DNA from: Sphingobacterium oryzagri
GTDB taxonomy: Bacteria > Bacteroidota > Bacteroidia > Sphingobacteriales > Sphingobacteriaceae
Assembly (NCBI RefSeq): GCF_028736175.1
Contig: NZ_CP117880.1
Span: 4,588,001 to 4,652,000, forward strand
Direction of reading: 5' to 3'
Length of the DNA stretch: 64,000 bases
The first letter of the stretch is position 1; the number at the start of each line of letters is the position of its first letter. Positions 52,904 to 62,217 of this stretch are shown here, piece after piece. A program made the position numbers and the translations under genes. Under the pieces are notes generated by a model. It did no database searches, was not told the origin of the DNA, and saw only the letters and a list, made by a program, of their open reading frames with translations.

Positions 52904-53875
52904 TCAATCGGCTCCTCGCATAAAACGTTTACCAGTTTTCGCAAGCCAGGTATATAGTGGATAACACATTTTTTTTAACGCCAAAAGAAGCCGCACGGGT
53001 AATGACAGATGATTTTCTTTAAAAAGATCAGCAAAGCTCACTTTCGACCATATTTTATCGTCGTTTTTTATGGTTGGCAACATAAAACGCTTAAGCAAAG
53101 CCGTGTTGAGCGTAATAAAATCCGTTTCGCGCCCAATCGATTTAAAAAAATTCCGTCGTAGATAAATGGCCTCTGTTTTATAACGATACCCCTGTTGGTT
53201 TGTCGCATCCGCTGTGATGCTTCCTTGTCTTCTGCGATAATAATACAATGGTATCTTTAGGTGAACTGCCGTCTGTACCTGACTTAGTAATTCATGAATG
53301 ACGTACTCATCTTCATGCACTTTTCCGACAGGATATCTTACCTTCTCGAACAAACTTTTTGCATAAAGTTTGTTCCATGGTACCACATATAAAATCTGCA
53401 ATACATCAACAAGCTTTCCCAACGGATCGTTATCGATCTGCGCAGGTTCTGCCGGTATCGACAGCAAGTCCATTGGATTTACTTCGGCATCTTGATCAAA
53501 GAGATCATAACCACAATAGATTAATTTATGCGTTCCGATATGCTGCAACAGCAGCTCTATAAACAAATGGTGTATACGATCGTCGCTATCCACAAAAGCG
53601 ATATAATCTCCTGTAGCATGATCCAACCCAACGTTTCGCGCAACGGAAACACCAGCATTCTCCTGGTGAATAACTTTGATACGGTTGTCTTTTGCAGCAT
53701 AAGCATCGCATATGCTGGCAGAACCATCTGGCGAGCCGTCGTTTACTAAGATAATTTCCAGAAAAGAATAGGATTGCGCGCGTATATCCTCGATACAAAT
53801 CGAAAGGTATCGCTCCACTTTATAAACGGGAACGATGATCGAAACAAGTATTTGTTTTTCCACTAACGTCTCCAT
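52904..53875 (-). CDS. Glycosyltransferase family 2
   Basis: 323 residues. VSIIVPVYKVERYLSICIEDI, EIILVNDGSPDGSASICDAY, RIKVIHQENAGVSVARNVGL and DYIAFVDSDDRIHHLF are textbook GT2 blocks, close to EpsJ/CpsI-type capsule transferases. It overlaps the upstream GT2 by 13 bases, so the pair is probably translationally coupled. Basic C terminus (KTGKRFMRG). Confidence 0.94.
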   Translation of the reverse strand: METLVEKQILVSIIVPVYKVERYLSICIEDIRAQSYSFLEIILVNDGSPDGSASICDAYAAKDNRIKVIHQENAGVSVARNVGLDHATGDYIAFVDSDDRIHHLFIELLLQHIGTHKLIYCGYDLFDQDAEVNPMDLLSIPAEPAQIDNDPLGKLVDVLQILYVVPWNKLYAKSLFEKVRYPVGKVHEDEYVIHELLSQVQTAVHLKIPLYYYRRRQGSITADATNQQGYRYKTEAIYLRRNFFKSIGRETDFITLNTALLKRFMLPTIKNDDKIWSKVSFADLFKENHLSLPVRLLLALKKMCYPLYTWLAKTGKRFMRGAD

Positions 53876-54789
53876 AATTCGCCCAATATTGCTCGCGCCT
53901 GCTTTCCTATTCGTTTTTGTACAGATAATTGTTTCTTGTATAAGCTATGAATTTCGTGATAGCTTGCTTTAGGCAATAATCTCCGTACGCTGTAAAAGTT
54001 GCTGAAGTGAAAGGCAAATATATCTTTTTGTTTTACAAAACCGTCTAAGAGTTTATTCAAGTATATCAATACATTTAGTTCTTCTTTAAACCGTAAGCCC
54101 GACTTTGTTGCTTTCGACGTTACGTCTAGACCATGTTTGCGAAAATAGGAAAGAAATTTACCAGAAATTAACACCTCGCCCTGTAAACTAACTTCACTCC
54201 AAAACACCCAGTCGCCACAAAATTTGTACTTTAGATATTCCGAAGAAACGTTGTAATATGCCGATTTGCGAAATATTGCCTGACTGGCATTCCAAATTGC
54301 TAAAAAGGGCAACATCTTCTCTTTAACGAAGGCTTCGCCATCTATTTTTTCTTGCAATGCGCGCCCTTCATAACGTGCACTCACATAGGCGCTATCTTCG
54401 TAGACGAGATAAAGTTGTGCAAAAGCCAAATTCACCCTCGGTTGATCGCTAACAGCGCGCATGAGCTCTTCCAAAAAATTTGGCTCGGCCCAGTCGTCAC
54501 TTTCCGCTATCCAAATCCACTCTCCTTCGGCCAGCGCAATTCCTTTTTGCCATTGTTTAAAGGTGCTGCCTGCATTTTCCTGGTTATAAACGACGTGGGA
54601 TACTTTTGGATGCGATTCATATTGATCGATAATTGCTCGGCTATTATCCGTTGAGCAGTCATCTAGAATAAGCAGTTCGAAATCCGCATAGGTTTGCGCC
54701 AGAATAGACGAGATTCGTTGTTCCAAAAATGGAGCATGGTTATAATTCGGAACGATGACTGAAACTGTGCTTAAAGATTGTTTCTTCAT
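53863..54789 (-). CDS. Glycosyltransferase family 2
   Basis: 308 residues. VSVIVPNYNHAPFLEQRISSIL, LLILDDCSTDNSRAIID, VVYNQENAGSTFKQWQKGIA and WIWIAESDDWAEPNFLEEL mark the GT-A fold and the metal site. It follows the 54817 gene after 27 bases and overlaps the next GT2 by 13 bases. Donor not readable. Confidence 0.93.
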   Translation of the reverse strand: MKKQSLSTVSVIVPNYNHAPFLEQRISSILAQTYADFELLILDDCSTDNSRAIIDQYESHPKVSHVVYNQENAGSTFKQWQKGIALAEGEWIWIAESDDWAEPNFLEELMRAVSDQPRVNLAFAQLYLVYEDSAYVSARYEGRALQEKIDGEAFVKEKMLPFLAIWNASQAIFRKSAYYNVSSEYLKYKFCGDWVFWSEVSLQGEVLISGKFLSYFRKHGLDVTSKATKSGLRFKEELNVLIYLNKLLDGFVKQKDIFAFHFSNFYSVRRLLPKASYHEIHSLYKKQLSVQKRIGKQARAILGELWRR

Positions 54790-54816
54790 TTCGCTTTATT
54801 TGACTGCTTATAACTT

Positions 54817-55854
54817 TTATTCAACTCTTACAAAATACTTCTTTATATCTCCTATAAAGATATCTTCTATTCTATCTATTTTAGTTCGAAAAAGATCAAA
54901 ATCATCTATCAGCGAATCATACTCACAGATCATCATTTTAATCATTTCTGCAACGTGAGATTCGTCATCGAAATTGTCGAGCTTGAATTTCTGAGGAATT
55001 GCCACATCAAAATTATTTTTTGCGGCATTTCTGTTTGCAACGAGCAATAGGGTTCCATTATAAACCGTTTCTTTAGGTAATCTTTCTGGGCCGCCAAACA
55101 TGCCGAAATCTACATACAATTTCGACTTTCTGAAGAGTTCTATCATTTCCTCTTCGTTATAGCCTTGCAATGGGATAAAGGAAATGTCTGATCGTTTCAA
55201 TAATTTTTCCATTACCGGAGAGGGCTTCGAAGGATTATACAAAACCAAATCCGATCTTGTATGGCTAAGAAGTTGGACTTGGCCCCTATTTAAGAAACGA
55301 ATTCCTAACGGTTCAACAAACATATGAACTTTATAAAACCTCTTTTGCACAAATTCAAACGCAAATTTAGAACCGCATAAATTAAAATCCTTGTTGGAAA
55401 TTACGTAAGGCTTCTTTGCATAGAGCGAAGGAAAGAGACGTTTGTAGAGATTTAATCTAATCTCTAAAAATCGAGAAGAAATAAGGCTTCGTACTATCGC
55501 TGATAATTTTCCACGTGAATTCATTTCAATAGTTTCAAAACCATCATAATGTTGAAGACTTAACCACCAAATACATTTTTTTATAGCGGAATAATCTTTC
55601 AGTATTTTGGTAGCGATTTCCGGAACGAGAATAACATTCTTCTCAGCATCTTCTACCTCATTTAAATCCAAAATTTCAGGACTGTAAATCACATACCTAG
55701 GATGTATCCAAAACTCATCATAGTAGCACATAAATACATTGTAATTCAATTGCTTCATATAGTAAAACAGTTGATGCAAGGCTTCCGGTCCGCCCGAAGC
55801 TTTCCCTCCAGGCGCACAGATGTATATTTTTGAGTCTCTTTGTAGTTGAATCAT
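54817..55854 (-). CDS. Putative GT-B-type glycosyltransferase (weak family likeness)
   Basis: 345 residues. The N terminus (KIYICAPGGKASGGPEALHQL) has a glycine-rich loop and the C-terminal half has a YVDFGMFGGPERLPKETVYN stretch, similar in layout to the donor-binding loop of GT-B enzymes, followed by GTLLLVANRNAAKNN. I do not recognise a named family. The gene overlaps the 83-residue gene upstream by 4 bases (ATGA) and is in the AT-rich part of the cluster. Other uses, such as a polysaccharide-modifying protein, are possible. Confidence 0.62.
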   Translation of the reverse strand: MIQLQRDSKIYICAPGGKASGGPEALHQLFYYMKQLNYNVFMCYYDEFWIHPRYVIYSPEILDLNEVEDAEKNVILVPEIATKILKDYSAIKKCIWWLSLQHYDGFETIEMNSRGKLSAIVRSLISSRFLEIRLNLYKRLFPSLYAKKPYVISNKDFNLCGSKFAFEFVQKRFYKVHMFVEPLGIRFLNRGQVQLLSHTRSDLVLYNPSKPSPVMEKLLKRSDISFIPLQGYNEEEMIELFRKSKLYVDFGMFGGPERLPKETVYNGTLLLVANRNAAKNNFDVAIPQKFKLDNFDDESHVAEMIKMMICEYDSLIDDFDLFRTKIDRIEDIFIGDIKKYFVRVE

Positions 55855-56102
55855 GTTAAAACTTTTTGCTCTCTTTTACGAGGTTGCCTAAAGGTGTCTC
55901 CGAAAAATGTATCCCTTTCGGAGGATGATGCGATTTCACTAAGATGATACACTTCAAACTGTGTTACTTTACCATCACAGTTGAATTCAGCTATATCCTT
56001 AACATAATTCAGTAGTTCGGTATTCAAATGACATAACCAACCTATAATTTGGTTCTTCTCAATTTTCAAATCGCAGTTTCGTCTAAAATTTATCCTTTTC
56101 AA
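55851..56102 (-). CDS. Small protein of unknown function, coupled to the 54817 gene
   Basis: 83 residues. It has no signal peptide, membrane helix or motif that I recognise. The first part (KRINFRRNCDLKIEKNQII) is basic, and the end (DTFFGDTFRQPRKREQKVL) is polar. Its stop overlaps the next start as ATGA, which argues that it is translated. It could be the tail of a decayed larger gene, because 100 bases of very AT-rich DNA precede it. Confidence 0.45.
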   Translation of the reverse strand: MKRINFRRNCDLKIEKNQIIGWLCHLNTELLNYVKDIAEFNCDGKVTQFEVYHLSEIASSSERDTFFGDTFRQPRKREQKVLT

Positions 56103-56203
56103 TCCGGAAAAGACAAATCATTCCGCATATACTATTTTTTTACTACGGTAGGACTAAATTCTACCCATCACAATTACACCTGTTAAAATAATAAATCTTA
56201 TCT

Positions 56204-57067
56204 TTATTTACGAATTGGAGCTGGCTTTTTTGAAAGTATCCATTTTGCTAACAGTATAAACGCGGTAGGTTTGAACGGATATTTTTTCCAAACGTCCCGT
56301 AGAAAATACCGGGCAATATCCCACTCCCGATGAATAAAGCATTTGTGATAAAACAAACGAATATTATCGAGCTCAAGTTGCTTACTGTAAACAGCGCCAT
56401 CTTCTTTCAACGGCAGGTATGTATGATATAATTTATAGAATGTATAGGCCGAACATAACCAATCTCGATCAAAACTCCCTAACGAAAAATGTGTTAATAC
56501 AATTGTTTTAATCACTTTGATGTTCCAATGATCTTTTTTAGCTGCAACAGAAATAGCAAGATCGTAGTTATGAAATCCAGCTAATCGTTCATCAAACGTT
56601 AAACCAGCAGACTTTCGCATCGCTATAAAAACACCGTCGATAGATACCACCGTTTCAGGAGATTGATCTGTTAAATTTACCGAAAAATCGGAAACTAGTT
56701 TTCCTTTGTCATATTGCCGAATGCACTCTATATTATTTTCCGCCCCATTTTCGTACCAGCCCGATGGCGCTTTCGTTTTTACTTTTGATCCGGCTAAGCC
56801 AACTAAACCTACACTATCATCGGCTAAAAAGCAGGCTATCAAATCTTTCCCCCATTCCGTGCTCTCAAACCTGACATCTTCATGAAGAAATAGCAGAAAA
56901 GGATATTGGCTTTGCCTAATTCCCTCGTTATATGCCTCATGGATACTTTTTGTTCCAGGGTTCCAAATCTGGATCAGTTCGTAAGCGATCCCGCAGGTTT
57001 GCGCGAGGTTTTCTTCTAAAGATTTAAAGTATTTGCTTTGATAGGAGGATATTATGATAGAAAGCAT
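56204..57067 (-). CDS. Glycosyltransferase family 2-like (Glyco_tranf_2_5 type)
   Basis: 287 residues. LSIIISSYQSKYFKSLEENL at the start, then SIHEAYNEGIRQSQYPFLLF and LHEDVRF (acidic metal site), AGSKVKTKAPSGWYENGAEN, VVSIDGVFIAMRKSAGLTFD and FHNYDLAISVAAKKDHWNIK follow the pattern of the StrF-like glycosyltransferases that work on rhamnose or related sugars. It is 112 bases downstream of the preceding GT2 gene, with an AT-rich gap. Donor not readable. Confidence 0.85.
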   Translation of the reverse strand: MLSIIISSYQSKYFKSLEENLAQTCGIAYELIQIWNPGTKSIHEAYNEGIRQSQYPFLLFLHEDVRFESTEWGKDLIACFLADDSVGLVGLAGSKVKTKAPSGWYENGAENNIECIRQYDKGKLVSDFSVNLTDQSPETVVSIDGVFIAMRKSAGLTFDERLAGFHNYDLAISVAAKKDHWNIKVIKTIVLTHFSLGSFDRDWLCSAYTFYKLYHTYLPLKEDGAVYSKQLELDNIRLFYHKCFIHREWDIARYFLRDVWKKYPFKPTAFILLAKWILSKKPAPIRK

Positions 57068-57179
57068 AGCATGCCAATTGTATTTTTAATAGAAATGATT
57101 TGATTTTTTTGCAAGGGTTCCTAAATAATTTTGCTAAAGTTAGAAGTGCAGACCTTTACAAAAATTAAAATTCCACGGG

Positions 57180-57962
57180 TCATTTACCAATAATTCGCTT
57201 AACAAACTTAAAAAGCTTAAAAAGTCGGCTCCGGCCCAGATCTTCTATTTTATCGTCAAGCTCTCTAAATCTTTGATAATCTGAAAAGAAAATACTGAAG
57301 TGTTCCTTAACGACTTTATCTTTTTCTTCTAAAATCTGTTGAAAATTCTTCGGATCAGAACTAACTCCATTAATATCGAAATCAGAAATTATCATATCCA
57401 GTTTTTTATAAGATTTTTGATATAAGCACACTGCCAAAACAAACCATTTCCAATCAGCCGTAATTTTCACATCCTCATCATACCCCCCCAATTCACTAAA
57501 GCATAAGCGCCTGATGAAGCTGGACTGATGAGCTAAGGAGTATCGATAAAAAGAGTATAAAGAAAGACTTTCAGGCGCGATCAAAACACGCGACATACCG
57601 CTTTCAGAAACAACATTTAAATCTCCGGTCAAGATATCATAATCTTTTAATGATGGAAAAGAATTTGCCAGCACAGATGCATTATGGAAGGAATCTCCAC
57701 TGTTTAAGAATAGAATGTATTCACCACTGGCCTTCGCAATACCTTTATTCATCGCATGATAAATTCCACGATCGGACTCACTTACCCAATAATCTATCTG
57801 ATGCTGTCGTTGTTCAATTAATTGCTTACTGCTATCTGAAGAACCACCATCAATAACGATATATTCAAAGTCCTGCATACTTTGTTCAAAAACAGAATCA
57901 AATGTTCGCTTTAAGCCAGAACCGTTATTAAAATTTATTGTTATAATGGTAAGCTTCTTCAT
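57180..57962 (-). CDS. Glycosyltransferase family 2 (WcaA-like)
   Basis: 260 residues. KKLTIITINFNNGSGLKRTF, FEYIVIDGGSSDSSKQLIE, WVSESDRGIYHAMNKGIAKA and YILFLNSGDSFHN are the specific blocks of the colanic-acid type GT2 group. It follows the ABC transporter gene by 16 bases, so it is the first glycosyltransferase of the operon and may add the second sugar of the repeat unit. Confidence 0.93.
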   Translation of the reverse strand: MKKLTIITINFNNGSGLKRTFDSVFEQSMQDFEYIVIDGGSSDSSKQLIEQRQHQIDYWVSESDRGIYHAMNKGIAKASGEYILFLNSGDSFHNASVLANSFPSLKDYDILTGDLNVVSESGMSRVLIAPESLSLYSFYRYSLAHQSSFIRRLCFSELGGYDEDVKITADWKWFVLAVCLYQKSYKKLDMIISDFDINGVSSDPKNFQQILEEKDKVVKEHFSIFFSDYQRFRELDDKIEDLGRSRLFKLFKFVKRIIGK

Positions 57963-57978
57963 AAGAAATATTTCAATT

Positions 57979-59775
57979 TTAAATTGCTTGCATCTCGACC
58001 ATGCGTTCGAATTTACGTGATGTCAGTTTTAACTCCTCAAAAGTACCCTTACCTAAGATTTCACCATTATCCAATAAAACTATACTGTCTGCATTTTTTA
58101 TCGTTGCAAGTCGGTGCGCAATGATAACTATTGTAAACTGACCTTGTAACGCGTCAATATTCTTTTGAATATTTTTCTCCGTTTCTGAGTCCAAAGCCGA
58201 TGTTGCTTCATCCAGAATAAGGATATCTACATTTTTAAAAAGCTCTCTGGCAATGGAAATTCGTTGTTTTTGACCACCGCTCAAATTAATTCCATTATTA
58301 CCAAGCAACGTCTCTGCCTTTTCTTCTAGTGAATCAACAAAGCCATTCATAGAGGATTTAACTATTGCGTCATTAAAACGCAAAAGATTCTCTGCTGTGC
58401 GATCCGCCCAAAGCGTCACGTTATCGTAAATGCTTGCATTGAATATGACCGTATCTTGCGCGATATAACCTATCTTATGTTGAAAAGAATAGCGATCATA
58501 TGTTTCAATAGATTGACCATTGACCTTATACTCCCCCCCATCAACAGGCAACAAACCGGCGATAATATTTACCAAAGTTGACTTGCCACTTCCGGATTCT
58601 CCAACCAAAGCCACCGTTTTGTTTTTTTCAATATGCAAGCTGACACCACTTAATATATTTGTGCTGCCATAAGCAAAATCGATTTCTCTCATATCCAAAC
58701 CACTTTCCAACTTTGTAAACGCTATCTTTCCATTGGCCTCTTCTCCCTCTGCAAGCTCATTAGTAAACCGTTCTACATTTTCCATCGTTCCTACTTTACC
58801 TAAAAAATAATTGTAGGTAGTTTGCAAATCGGTGAGGTTTGTTAAGGCGCGGTAGAAGAAAAGTAAGCTAACGATAATCGTACTGAGCGGACTTTCTCTG
58901 ACGTAAACCTGTAATAGAATTACGGTCGCAACGATGAGAATTAAGATAGGCTCGCGAATAGCTCCGGTTATTGCTCCTAACTTACTCAACCGGTAATTGA
59001 CCGCTTCGATAGATTCGATGTTCTTGACAACCTTTCGCGCATAACCCTTTATAAAACCGGTAGCCTTCAGGTATTTAAAATTAGCAACTAATTGTATAAT
59101 GGTTCCTTGATAATCGTTGCTTTCTCCCACTAGCTTACGGGAAGCGGTTACTGTGAACTTATATATCCACTGGAATAAAAAGTTAAAAATAAGTCCACCT
59201 ACCATAATCAATATAGCAAACTCAGCATTCATAGCAAACGCGAAAAGCATATAAACGATAACCATAACCCCTTTCTGTACTATCGTTAAATATTCACGAA
59301 ATCCGTATAATAGGTTGTTAATCTCGTTTGTCATGAGGTTTTGTATGGCCCCAACATCAGACTTTATAAAATGACGAAATGAAAGTGTTGAAAACCTTTG
59401 GAGCATATTTTTACGCGTGCTAACGATAAAGAACCGTGCAACCTTCGCATCGTAGATAGACTTGATATAAAAGAATAGTCCTTTTAAAGCGAAAAAAACT
59501 ACCATCAAGACAAGCATGCTAACCAACGAGAAATCGATATGTAAAAATTCAAATACCCGGAGTAAGCCGCTCTCGTCTTCTGTTTGCGACATTGTCTTTT
59601 CTCCACTTTGAGCGGCAATCTCGAATAATGGTAAGAACATACTTAACCCAAATCCGTCCATCAAGCCAAACAGGAACGTGAGCCCGATAACGACAAAAAC
59701 CCGATACCGCAAGTAACGGTAGAAATAGAAAAAGTTCTTAAAATATTTTTTGATCAGCTGCTTTACTGTATTCAC
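57979..59775 (-). CDS. ABC transporter, fused membrane and ATPase domains; candidate lipid-linked glycan flippase
   Basis: 598 residues. An N-terminal six-helix exporter domain (about 20-315; VIGLTFLFGLMDGFGLSMFL, MLVLMVVFFALKGLFFYI) is followed by an ATPase with Walker A ALVGESGSGKSTLVNII, signature NLSGGQKQRISIA, Walker B VDILILDEATSALD and H-loop IIAHRLAT. It resembles MsbA/PglK-type transporters. No Wzx-type (MOP superfamily) flippase occurs in the window, so this protein may move the lipid-linked repeat unit across the inner membrane, as PglK does for the Campylobacter N-glycan. It lies between an epimerase and the first GT2. Confidence 0.92.
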   Translation of the reverse strand: MNTVKQLIKKYFKNFFYFYRYLRYRVFVVIGLTFLFGLMDGFGLSMFLPLFEIAAQSGEKTMSQTEDESGLLRVFEFLHIDFSLVSMLVLMVVFFALKGLFFYIKSIYDAKVARFFIVSTRKNMLQRFSTLSFRHFIKSDVGAIQNLMTNEINNLLYGFREYLTIVQKGVMVIVYMLFAFAMNAEFAILIMVGGLIFNFLFQWIYKFTVTASRKLVGESNDYQGTIIQLVANFKYLKATGFIKGYARKVVKNIESIEAVNYRLSKLGAITGAIREPILILIVATVILLQVYVRESPLSTIIVSLLFFYRALTNLTDLQTTYNYFLGKVGTMENVERFTNELAEGEEANGKIAFTKLESGLDMREIDFAYGSTNILSGVSLHIEKNKTVALVGESGSGKSTLVNIIAGLLPVDGGEYKVNGQSIETYDRYSFQHKIGYIAQDTVIFNASIYDNVTLWADRTAENLLRFNDAIVKSSMNGFVDSLEEKAETLLGNNGINLSGGQKQRISIARELFKNVDILILDEATSALDSETEKNIQKNIDALQGQFTIVIIAHRLATIKNADSIVLLDNGEILGKGTFEELKLTSRKFERMVEMQAI

Positions 59776-59811
59776 TAAGTTGGTATTAATGGTAAATCAA
59801 ATCTCACAGAC

Positions 59812-60774
59812 CTACGACTTCCCAAACTCCGCATGCAATGTCCTTCGCAAACCTTCCTCCATCGGAAAAGGCGGCTGAAAGCCTGACTGCATAGCTTTGG
59901 TGGAATCATACTGCGTTTCTGCACAAAACTTTTTCACGCGCACCGAACTAATTGCCAGCTTTTTACGTGTTATTGCTGCCAATACGTCAAAGCCATATCC
60001 ACCAAGCATACCCAACCAGTACGGAATGCGGCGGGCAGATAGCGTCTTACCCAAGGCTTCACCCGTATGGCGAACCAAGTCATTGGTAGTAAAGTCGGGC
60101 TTATCCACGTAGTTATAAACTGTCGAGCCCATGGTTTTGTTTTCCAGTAAAAATTGAATAAAAGCGACCACATTACCCACATAAGCCATGGATTTGCGAT
60201 TTTCGCCTTTACCGATCATCATAAACTTTCCCGAAGCAATCTGGTTGAGCAAATTGTACACATTCCCCCGATTACCTTCACCGAAGATTACTGTTGGTCT
60301 CACCACCTGCATGATCCAATCCGCATGGGAAGCGTTCCATTTTTGCAAAACTTCCTCCGCCTGCCACTTGCTTTTCCCATAATGATTAAACGGATCGATG
60401 GCTGCAGATTCATCCGGATTTTCTTTATCCAGCCCATACACCGCCACCGAACTTGTAAAAACAATATGCTTTACCGCATTGGCTTCCATCGCTTCCAGTA
60501 CAAGCTGCGTTCCTTTCACATTTACATCATAGTACAACGATACCGGAGAAACATCATCCCGATGTTCCGCAGCAAGCAGCACAACGACATCCGTACCGAT
60601 CAAAAGGCGTTGAAGCGCATCCTTATCCAATACATTGGCAATTTCCGTAATCGCGGGGTAATGTTCACTCGGGTTCTTATCGATATTCAAAACCGTGATC
60701 TCTTCGCGTTGTAAGAGTTCCGTTATTAAACGCGTGCCCACAAATCCAGAACCTCCAATAATTGTAACTTTCAT
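59812..60774 (-). CDS. NAD-dependent epimerase/dehydratase (extended SDR)
   Basis: 320 residues. GGSGFVGTRLITEL is the Rossmann G-x-x-G-x-x-G. VFTSSVAVYG and the YGKSKW motif (Tyr-x-x-x-Lys near 152) form the catalytic triad. RPTVIFGEGNRGNVYNLLNQ and a hydrophobic C-terminal insert are typical of nucleotide-sugar or polyprenyl-linked sugar epimerases. It probably makes a sugar donor, or modifies the lipid-linked first sugar made by the transferase just upstream (23-base gap). Confidence 0.88.
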   Translation of the reverse strand: MKVTIIGGSGFVGTRLITELLQREEITVLNIDKNPSEHYPAITEIANVLDKDALQRLLIGTDVVVLLAAEHRDDVSPVSLYYDVNVKGTQLVLEAMEANAVKHIVFTSSVAVYGLDKENPDESAAIDPFNHYGKSKWQAEEVLQKWNASHADWIMQVVRPTVIFGEGNRGNVYNLLNQIASGKFMMIGKGENRKSMAYVGNVVAFIQFLLENKTMGSTVYNYVDKPDFTTNDLVRHTGEALGKTLSARRIPYWLGMLGGYGFDVLAAITRKKLAISSVRVKKFCAETQYDSTKAMQSGFQPPFPMEEGLRRTLHAEFGKS

Positions 60775-60797
60775 AGCTAGAAGCGACAGTTGTAGAT

Positions 60798-62006
60798 TTA
60801 GTTTATATTTTCCAGTTGTAGATCCTTAATCCGTATCTCCGGTAAATTTAATGGTTTCTTTTCAGTATTCTGCAATAAAACTTGTGCTTTTGAAAGCACA
60901 GAAGATTGTTTCGCTGTACGTAGAAATTCCACCTTGTTTAATATAAAATGAAAACCTAACCACAACAGCAAGTCAGCCGCTAAAACAATATTATTACTTA
61001 TATGATTAACGAATACACTATTGAAAACTGCAAACAATACCGATAGACCAACAATACTTAACATAGCTTGTCTGTGCGTCATCCCCAAATCCAGCAATTT
61101 GTGGTGAATATGATTTCTATCAGGCATAAACATAGGTTTACCAGCCATACGACGCACGAACATCACGCGGATAACATCCATCACCGGGATAATTAAGGTT
61201 GAAAAAGCGGCTACAATAGCACCTTCCGAAAAAGGCTTGATCGCTGGATTGTTCATCGCAAAGCTAATGGCTAAGAATGCGATAGAAAGGCCTAACGTTA
61301 AACTTCCAGTATCGCCCATGAAGATACGACGTTTACGCTTATTGATTCCAAACACGTTAAAGTAGAAAAACGGAACCAGTACGCCAGCTGTGATAAAGGC
61401 AAACATAGCATGCAACCAAGCGCCATGCAGCGCAAACATAAAGCCCAAAACAAGACAAGCCACAGCGATCAAACCTGAACACAAGCCATCTAAGCCATCG
61501 ATCAAATTGACCGCATTGATAATCAAAATAACCACCAACACCGTGAAAGGCATACCAATATAAGCAGGAAGCTGGGTGATGAAAAACACACCGTACAAAT
61601 CGTTGATCCAAAGGCCAGATAAAGGAAACAACGACGCTACAATCAACTGAACGGCAAATTTCCATTTGTAGTTAATGCCCACCAGATCGTCGCCGATGCC
61701 CACTAAAAACAACAAAACCAAACCACATACCAAGAGTAAAAACATCGGCAGTACGGCTGCTGTATTAACACCAAGATCGATAAAATTATATTTGTAGAAA
61801 ATGACCACCGCCAAAGTCATCAAAAAACATTGAACCGGAGCAAACGCCACCCCGCCTAAACGAGGCACAATAGTCTGGTGCACCTTACGCTTATCGATCG
61901 GGTCAAACAAACGCTTTTTGTAACAGATCAAATAGATGTAAGGAAGAATTACCCGACCTAAGTAAAAGGCGATAATAAATGGAACGATTAAAAGCAATGT
62001 CTTCAC
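60798..62006 (-). CDS. WecA/MraY-family polyprenyl-phosphate sugar-1-phosphate transferase
   Basis: 402 residues from GTG at 62006 (VKTLLLIVPFIIAFYLG). The open frame extends to an ATG at 62087, but the added 27 residues are polar and a promoter-like box falls inside them. About eleven hydrophobic membrane segments. Conserved cytoplasmic motifs: KRKVHQTIVPRLGG, IGDDLVG, NAVNLIDGLDGLCSG, GDTGSLTLGLS and NHIHHKLLDLG, all with key acidic and His residues present. It starts the polysaccharide by moving a sugar-1-phosphate, often GlcNAc-1-P, onto undecaprenyl phosphate. It is the first gene of the operon. Confidence 0.93.
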   Translation of the reverse strand: MKTLLLIVPFIIAFYLGRVILPYIYLICYKKRLFDPIDKRKVHQTIVPRLGGVAFAPVQCFLMTLAVVIFYKYNFIDLGVNTAAVLPMFLLLVCGLVLLFLVGIGDDLVGINYKWKFAVQLIVASLFPLSGLWINDLYGVFFITQLPAYIGMPFTVLVVILIINAVNLIDGLDGLCSGLIAVACLVLGFMFALHGAWLHAMFAFITAGVLVPFFYFNVFGINKRKRRIFMGDTGSLTLGLSIAFLAISFAMNNPAIKPFSEGAIVAAFSTLIIPVMDVIRVMFVRRMAGKPMFMPDRNHIHHKLLDLGMTHRQAMLSIVGLSVLFAVFNSVFVNHISNNIVLAADLLLWLGFHFILNKVEFLRTAKQSSVLSKAQVLLQNTEKKPLNLPEIRIKDLQLENIN

Positions 62007-62068
62007 GGTAGTATTCTTTATTTTTTTGGTAGATTGATTTGCTATATCCCTTAGCGTTAAATCATAGT

Positions 62069-62076
62069 CAAAACTA
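62069..62076 (-). promoter_or_regulatory. -7 like box (TAGTTTTG) for the polysaccharide operon
   Basis: On the minus strand this reads TAGTTTTG, matching TAnnTTTG, about 63 bases before the GTG at 62006. Its place supports a start downstream of 62087. No well-spaced -33 element was seen. Confidence 0.4.
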
Positions 62077-62167
62077 CATCGAAACAATGTATTACGAAAC
62101 GATTACGCCGGATTTAATTATATCTGTAGACGAGCCACTACACGGGCGCTACAGGCAAAATTGACAT

Positions 62168-62199
62168 AAAAAAACTCCTCGCTATTTTGAGGAGTTTTT
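62168..62199 (-). terminator. Terminator between the copy D lipoprotein and the polysaccharide operon
   Basis: AAAAACTCCTC and GAGGAGTTTTT form an 11-bp stem (about 62170-62199) with an 8-base loop, flanked by A and T runs on both sides. Confidence 0.85.
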
Positions 62200-62217
62200 G
62201 ACATATTGTAGGTTGAA

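Noticed and set aside
62007..62087. The longer N terminus of the WecA-like protein starting at ATG 62087
   Set aside because: The added residues are polar and unlike the family start, and a -7 like box falls inside them. GTG at 62006 begins the first membrane helix directly.
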